NCBI GenBank assembly: GCA_009930125.1
Contig: RZYZ01000027.1
Coordinates: forward strand, 1-14,334
DNA: 14,334 bases
Direction: 5' to 3'
From: Clostridia bacterium
Lineage (GTDB): Bacteria > Bacillota > Clostridia > Clostridiales > Clostridiaceae
The stretch's first letter is position 1, and every line of letters begins with the position of its first letter. The notes under the pieces were generated by a model. It made no database searches and was not told the DNA's origin. It saw only the letters and a list, made by a program, of their open reading frames with translations. Positions 11,218-14,334 of this stretch are shown piece after piece. The position numbers and the translations under genes were made by a program.

Positions 11218-13263
11218 ATGAGTGAGACTAGAATGATTCGGAGAAAGAGACAGAGATACAGATCGTATCTGGAAGGGCTGAACCTTCTACTGTTTCTGTT
11301 TGGCGCAATTTTATTTATGGAACTGATTCTGAGGGTGAATACGGAGGAAATTTTCTTTAATGCAGGACTTCTTTATTCCGTGTTATTTTCAGGTGCGGCA
11401 TCCATCCTGATTTATCTGATTGCAGGACTTTTCAAAGGAAGTGCCAGGACAGCCGTCATCAGTGCTGCGCTGGTCTTTCTGACGCTGCTTTTTTCATCAC
11501 AGCTGATTTACTATAAGATCTTCAAGACTTTCTACACAGTATACTCAGCAGGTAACGGTGCTCAGGTGCTGGAATTCATAAATGACATATTCTTCGCCAT
11601 GGGCAAGAATGCCCTCTGGCTGGTCCTTCTCTTTCTTCCGCTGATCGTATTCGCTGTGCTCATAAAGAAAAGCGATGCATCCAATTATGTATCCAGCTGG
11701 AAGGAAAGAGGCATGCTGGCACTGACCCTTGTGATCTTCTTCGGAGGAGCGCTCGGTGGAATCCATCTGGGCGACAAGGAAGTGAACTCGGCCTATGACA
11801 TGTACTATAGAAACAACTATCCTGTGGCTTCTGTGAATCAGCTGGGGCTTATGACCAGCATGAGAATCGATCTTCAGAGAACCGTCTTCGGCTTCGAACC
11901 TGAACTTGCGCCACCACCACTGGTAGAGGTACCGGAAGAGCCGGAAGAACCAGAGGAGACTCCATCAGAAACGCCTGGAGAAGAGGAAACACCCGTGGAG
12001 GAGACTCCAGTGGTCTATGAAGAGAATGTGATGGATATCGATTATGAAGCCATCATAGGGGAGACTGCAAGTGAAGACCTGAAGAACATGCATATCTACT
12101 ACAGCACAAGAAAGACCACCAAGCAGAATGAGTATACCGGAAGGTTCAAGGACTATAACCTGATTCTCATCACGGCTGAAGGGTATTCCCATTATGCTGT
12201 GAATGAGGAAGTGACGCCTACCCTGTACAAGATGCAGCATGAAGGATTCAACTTCACAAACTTCTACAATCCCATCTGGGGCGTCAGTACTTCCGATGGG
12301 GAGTATGTGGCCACAACAGGCCTTATTCCTAAGAGTGGTGTGTGGAGCATGTATAAATCCGGTGCCATCTCCATGCCGTTCACCATGGGCAATCAGCTGA
12401 GAAGCCTTGGCTACAAGACCATGGCCTATCATAACCATACCTATGATTACTACAACCGTGACATTTCCCATCCGAATCTGGGTTACGACTATAAAGGGCT
12501 TGGAAACGGCCTGGATGTGAGAGCAACCTGGCCGGAATCAGACATTGAGATGATGGAGCTGACTACAGAGGAATACATGAACGATGTACCCTTCCATACC
12601 TACTACATGACGGTGTCAGGCCATATGAGATATTCCTTCTCAGGAAACTTCATAGCAAGCAAGAACAAGGATCTGGTGCAGGATCTTCCCTATACCGAGG
12701 CTGGAAAGGCCTACATGGCCACCCAGATCGAGCTGGACCGAGCCATGGAGCATCTTCTTGAGAAGCTGGAAGAAGCCGGTGTTGCGGACAAGACGCTCAT
12801 CGCCATCAGTGCGGATCATTATCCATACGGACTCGAGATGAATGAAATCAATGATCTTGCCGGTCATGAAGTGGAATCAAACTTCGAGCTCTACAAATCC
12901 AGCTTCATCCTCTATGCCAAGGGAATGGAACCTGAGACCATCGACCGTCCCGTATCAAGTCTTGACATCATACCGACCATCTCCAATCTCATGGGACTGG
13001 AATATGATTCCAGACTCATGATGGGAATCGATATGTTCTCAGACAGCGATCCACTGGTGATCTTCAACAACAGAAGCTTCATCACAGACAAAGGAAGATA
13101 CAATTCCGTGACGAAGGAGTTCACCCTGAATGATGGCGTCACCATGACGGATGAGGAAAAGGACGAATATCGAAAGACCATTTCCAGTGAAATCGAGCGG
13201 CAGTTCTATTACTCCGCCATGATTCTCGATACAGACTACTATTCCATCGTGGTGGATCGATAA
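11218..13263 (+). CDS. LTA synthase (LtaS)-family membrane sulfatase-fold enzyme
   Basis: A 681-residue membrane enzyme of the LtaS family, which takes glycerol-phosphate from phosphatidylglycerol to build or modify surface polymers outside the cell. Five membrane helices are visible at about 20-39, 48-72, 79-99, 132-150 and 165-182. A Pro/Glu-rich linker (about 231-265) leads to the extracellular sulfatase-like domain. Key residues are in place: Glu321 (ITAEGYS) for metal, the likely nucleophile Thr358 (GVSTSDGEY), His469 (VSGHMRY) and Asp533-His534 (SADHYPYG). The start has AAGGAG 11 bases upstream, and the gene follows rlmH by 34 bases. A strong terminator follows. Whether it is a true polymerase or an LtaP/LtaS-like primase or transferase cannot be told from sequence. 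Confidence 0.9.
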   Translation: MSETRMIRRKRQRYRSYLEGLNLLLFLFGAILFMELILRVNTEEIFFNAGLLYSVLFSGAASILIYLIAGLFKGSARTAVISAALVFLTLLFSSQLIYYKIFKTFYTVYSAGNGAQVLEFINDIFFAMGKNALWLVLLFLPLIVFAVLIKKSDASNYVSSWKERGMLALTLVIFFGGALGGIHLGDKEVNSAYDMYYRNNYPVASVNQLGLMTSMRIDLQRTVFGFEPELAPPPLVEVPEEPEEPEETPSETPGEEETPVEETPVVYEENVMDIDYEAIIGETASEDLKNMHIYYSTRKTTKQNEYTGRFKDYNLILITAEGYSHYAVNEEVTPTLYKMQHEGFNFTNFYNPIWGVSTSDGEYVATTGLIPKSGVWSMYKSGAISMPFTMGNQLRSLGYKTMAYHNHTYDYYNRDISHPNLGYDYKGLGNGLDVRATWPESDIEMMELTTEEYMNDVPFHTYYMTVSGHMRYSFSGNFIASKNKDLVQDLPYTEAGKAYMATQIELDRAMEHLLEKLEEAGVADKTLIAISADHYPYGLEMNEINDLAGHEVESNFELYKSSFILYAKGMEPETIDRPVSSLDIIPTISNLMGLEYDSRLMMGIDMFSDSDPLVIFNNRSFITDKGRYNSVTKEFTLNDGVTMTDEEKDEYRKTISSEIERQFYYSAMILDTDYYSIVVDR

Positions 13264-13282
13264 AAGAAAACAAGAAGAGAAG

Positions 13283-13324
13283 ATGAGGTTTATCCGCAAA
13301 AGAGTGGATAGACCTCATTTTTCT
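13283..13324 (+). terminator. Rho-independent terminator after the LtaS-family gene
   Basis: 13-bp stem ATGAGGTTTATCC (13283-13295) with GGATAGACCTCAT (13306-13318), one G-T pair, 10-base loop, then TTTTTCTT. It ends the lipoprotein-rlmH-LtaS transcript. Confidence 0.9.
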
Positions 13325-13353
13325 TAAATAAGCGTGAAAGTTTCGGGATCTTT

Positions 13354-13382
13354 TTGAACCGGTTCATGCAAGGGTCTAGAAT
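13354..13382 (+). promoter_or_regulatory. gpsA promoter with a palindromic operator-like site
   Basis: -35 TTGAAC (13354-13359), a 17-base spacer and -10 TAGAAT (13377-13382), 66 bases upstream of the gpsA start. The perfect 12-base palindrome TGAACCGGTTCA (13355-13366) covers the -35 box, where a bound regulator would block polymerase. Confidence 0.55.
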
Positions 13383-13448
13383 AAAAGGTAGGCAGAATAC
13401 TGTCTGTAATAAACAGCTTAATTCATTTAAGAGATTGGAGAGAGAAAG

Positions 13449-14334
13449 ATGAAGATAAGTGTAATCGGATGCGGCAGATGGGGTTCCTTCATTGCCTGGT
13501 ATCTGGATCGAAGAGAACATGAAGTGACGCTCTACGGAAGAGCATCCTCCAGCCACATGAAGCGTTTCAGGGAGGAAAGAACCAATGGCCTCATCATGCT
13601 GCCGGAAACCGTGCAGCTTGAATCTGACCTTGGAAAGGCACTGCAATCGGACGTGATCATCATTTCTGTGAATTCCCAGGGGCTCAGAGCGCTGATGGAA
13701 GAAATTGAGCCTTTCAAAGTAAGAAACAGGACCTTTGTGCTCTGCATGAAAGGGATGGAGATCTCCACCGGAAAGAGGCTCACAGAGGTGGTGGAAGAAT
13801 ATATGGAAGGCACCTCAAAGGCAGCTGTCTGGCTGGGACCCGGCCATGTTCAGGAATTCTACAGAGGAATCCCCAACTGCATGGTCATTGATTCCAGTGA
13901 TGAGAAGGTTAAGGAGATGCTCATCGAATCCTTTTCCTCGGATCTTATCCGTTTTTATTATGGCAATGATCTCATCGGGAATGAAATCGGAGGAGCAACG
14001 AAGAACATCATCGGTATCGCTGCAGGAATGCTTGATGGACTGGGTCTGTCTTCTCTGAAAGGAGCGCTCATGTCCAGAGGCACCAGAGAGATTTCAAGAC
14101 TCATCGAAGCCATGGGAGGGAATGTTCTTTCAGCCTATGGCCTGTGTCACCTTGGGGATTACGAGGCTACCGTCTTCTCCCAGTTCAGCCATAACCGGAA
14201 ATTCGGGGAGAGCTTCGTCAGAGGGGAAAAGTACAGTTCTCTTGCGGAAGGGTACTATACTGTGGAAGCCATCATGAAAATCTCGGAAGAGCATCATGTG
14301 GACCTGCCCATCTGCAGAGCGGTCTATGAAGTGC
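13449..14334 (+). CDS. gpsA: Glycerol-3-phosphate dehydrogenase [NAD(P)+] (GpsA), 3' end outside window
   Basis: The first 295 codons of GpsA, which reduces dihydroxyacetone phosphate to sn-glycerol-3-phosphate for phospholipid synthesis in the cytosol. The N-terminal Rossmann motif is VIGCGRWGS (residues 5-13). CMKGME carries the conserved Lys of the middle region. GPGHVQEFYRGIP corresponds to the family GPSHAEE block, with Gly for Ser. The catalytic Lys is in GGATKNIIGIAAGMLDGLG, and LGDYEATVFSQFSHNRKFG matches the family GDL...SRNRxFG block with several changes. GGAG lies 8 bases before the ATG. The frame is open to the window edge; about 35-40 residues should be missing. It has its own promoter and is separated from the LtaS-family gene by a terminator, although the product feeds the lipid that enzyme uses. 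Confidence 0.94.
   Translation, partial: MKISVIGCGRWGSFIAWYLDRREHEVTLYGRASSSHMKRFREERTNGLIMLPETVQLESDLGKALQSDVIIISVNSQGLRALMEEIEPFKVRNRTFVLCMKGMEISTGKRLTEVVEEYMEGTSKAAVWLGPGHVQEFYRGIPNCMVIDSSDEKVKEMLIESFSSDLIRFYYGNDLIGNEIGGATKNIIGIAAGMLDGLGLSSLKGALMSRGTREISRLIEAMGGNVLSAYGLCHLGDYEATVFSQFSHNRKFGESFVRGEKYSSLAEGYYTVEAIMKISEEHHVDLPICRAVYEV

Overview
The window looks like chromosomal DNA from a low-to-moderate G+C Firmicute of the clostridial type; I cannot name the genus. The evidence is: AGGAGG-type ribosome sites at almost every gene, sigma-A-like promoters (often extended -10 boxes), CCA-encoding tRNA genes, a DnaD/DnaB-type protein next to a DnaI-type helicase loader, an LtaS-family enzyme, and the gene set walJ, a CxxH/CxxC-family protein, rlmH and purA. 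In Firmicutes these last genes tend to lie near the replication origin, so this is probably an origin-proximal segment (inference).

Layout. 1-399: 3' end of purA with its terminator. 511-1302: esterase, converging on 1361-2611 (minus), a BaiN/HI0933-type flavoprotein, with a shared two-way terminator. 2790-3167: small CoA-binding protein. 3182-3916: a tRNA operon with a strong promoter and UP-like element, seven tRNA genes (Glu-Val-Asp, Glu-Val-Asp, Thr) and a terminator. 3917-4120: a gene-free gap between two converging transcription units. It holds nested inverted repeats and three DnaA-box sequences and is the most unusual part of the window. 4135-6122 (minus): a two-gene operon of a DnaB/DnaD-type primosome protein and a DnaI/DnaC-type AAA+ loader. 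6244-6795 (minus): a protein resembling a 2H phosphoesterase that has lost both catalytic motifs. 7155-9403: murA, walJ and a small CxxC protein, closely packed. 9443-9946: SEC-C protein with its own likely promoter and terminator. 10124-13263: lipoprotein, rlmH (apparently lacking its conserved C-terminal tail) and an LTA-synthase-family protein. 13449 to the end: gpsA, open at the right edge, behind a promoter containing a perfect palindrome.

Functional themes. There is cell-envelope synthesis: MurA makes the first committed peptidoglycan intermediate, GpsA supplies glycerol-3-phosphate for phospholipid, and the LtaS-type enzyme would take glycerol-phosphate from phosphatidylglycerol. There is replication: the DnaB/DnaI-like pair beside a DnaA-box element. 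There is also translation: tRNAs and RlmH. No phage, transposon or CRISPR was seen. The best candidate for something undescribed is the palindromic DnaA-box element at 3926-4090. After that come the shortened RlmH and the motif-less 2H-like protein.
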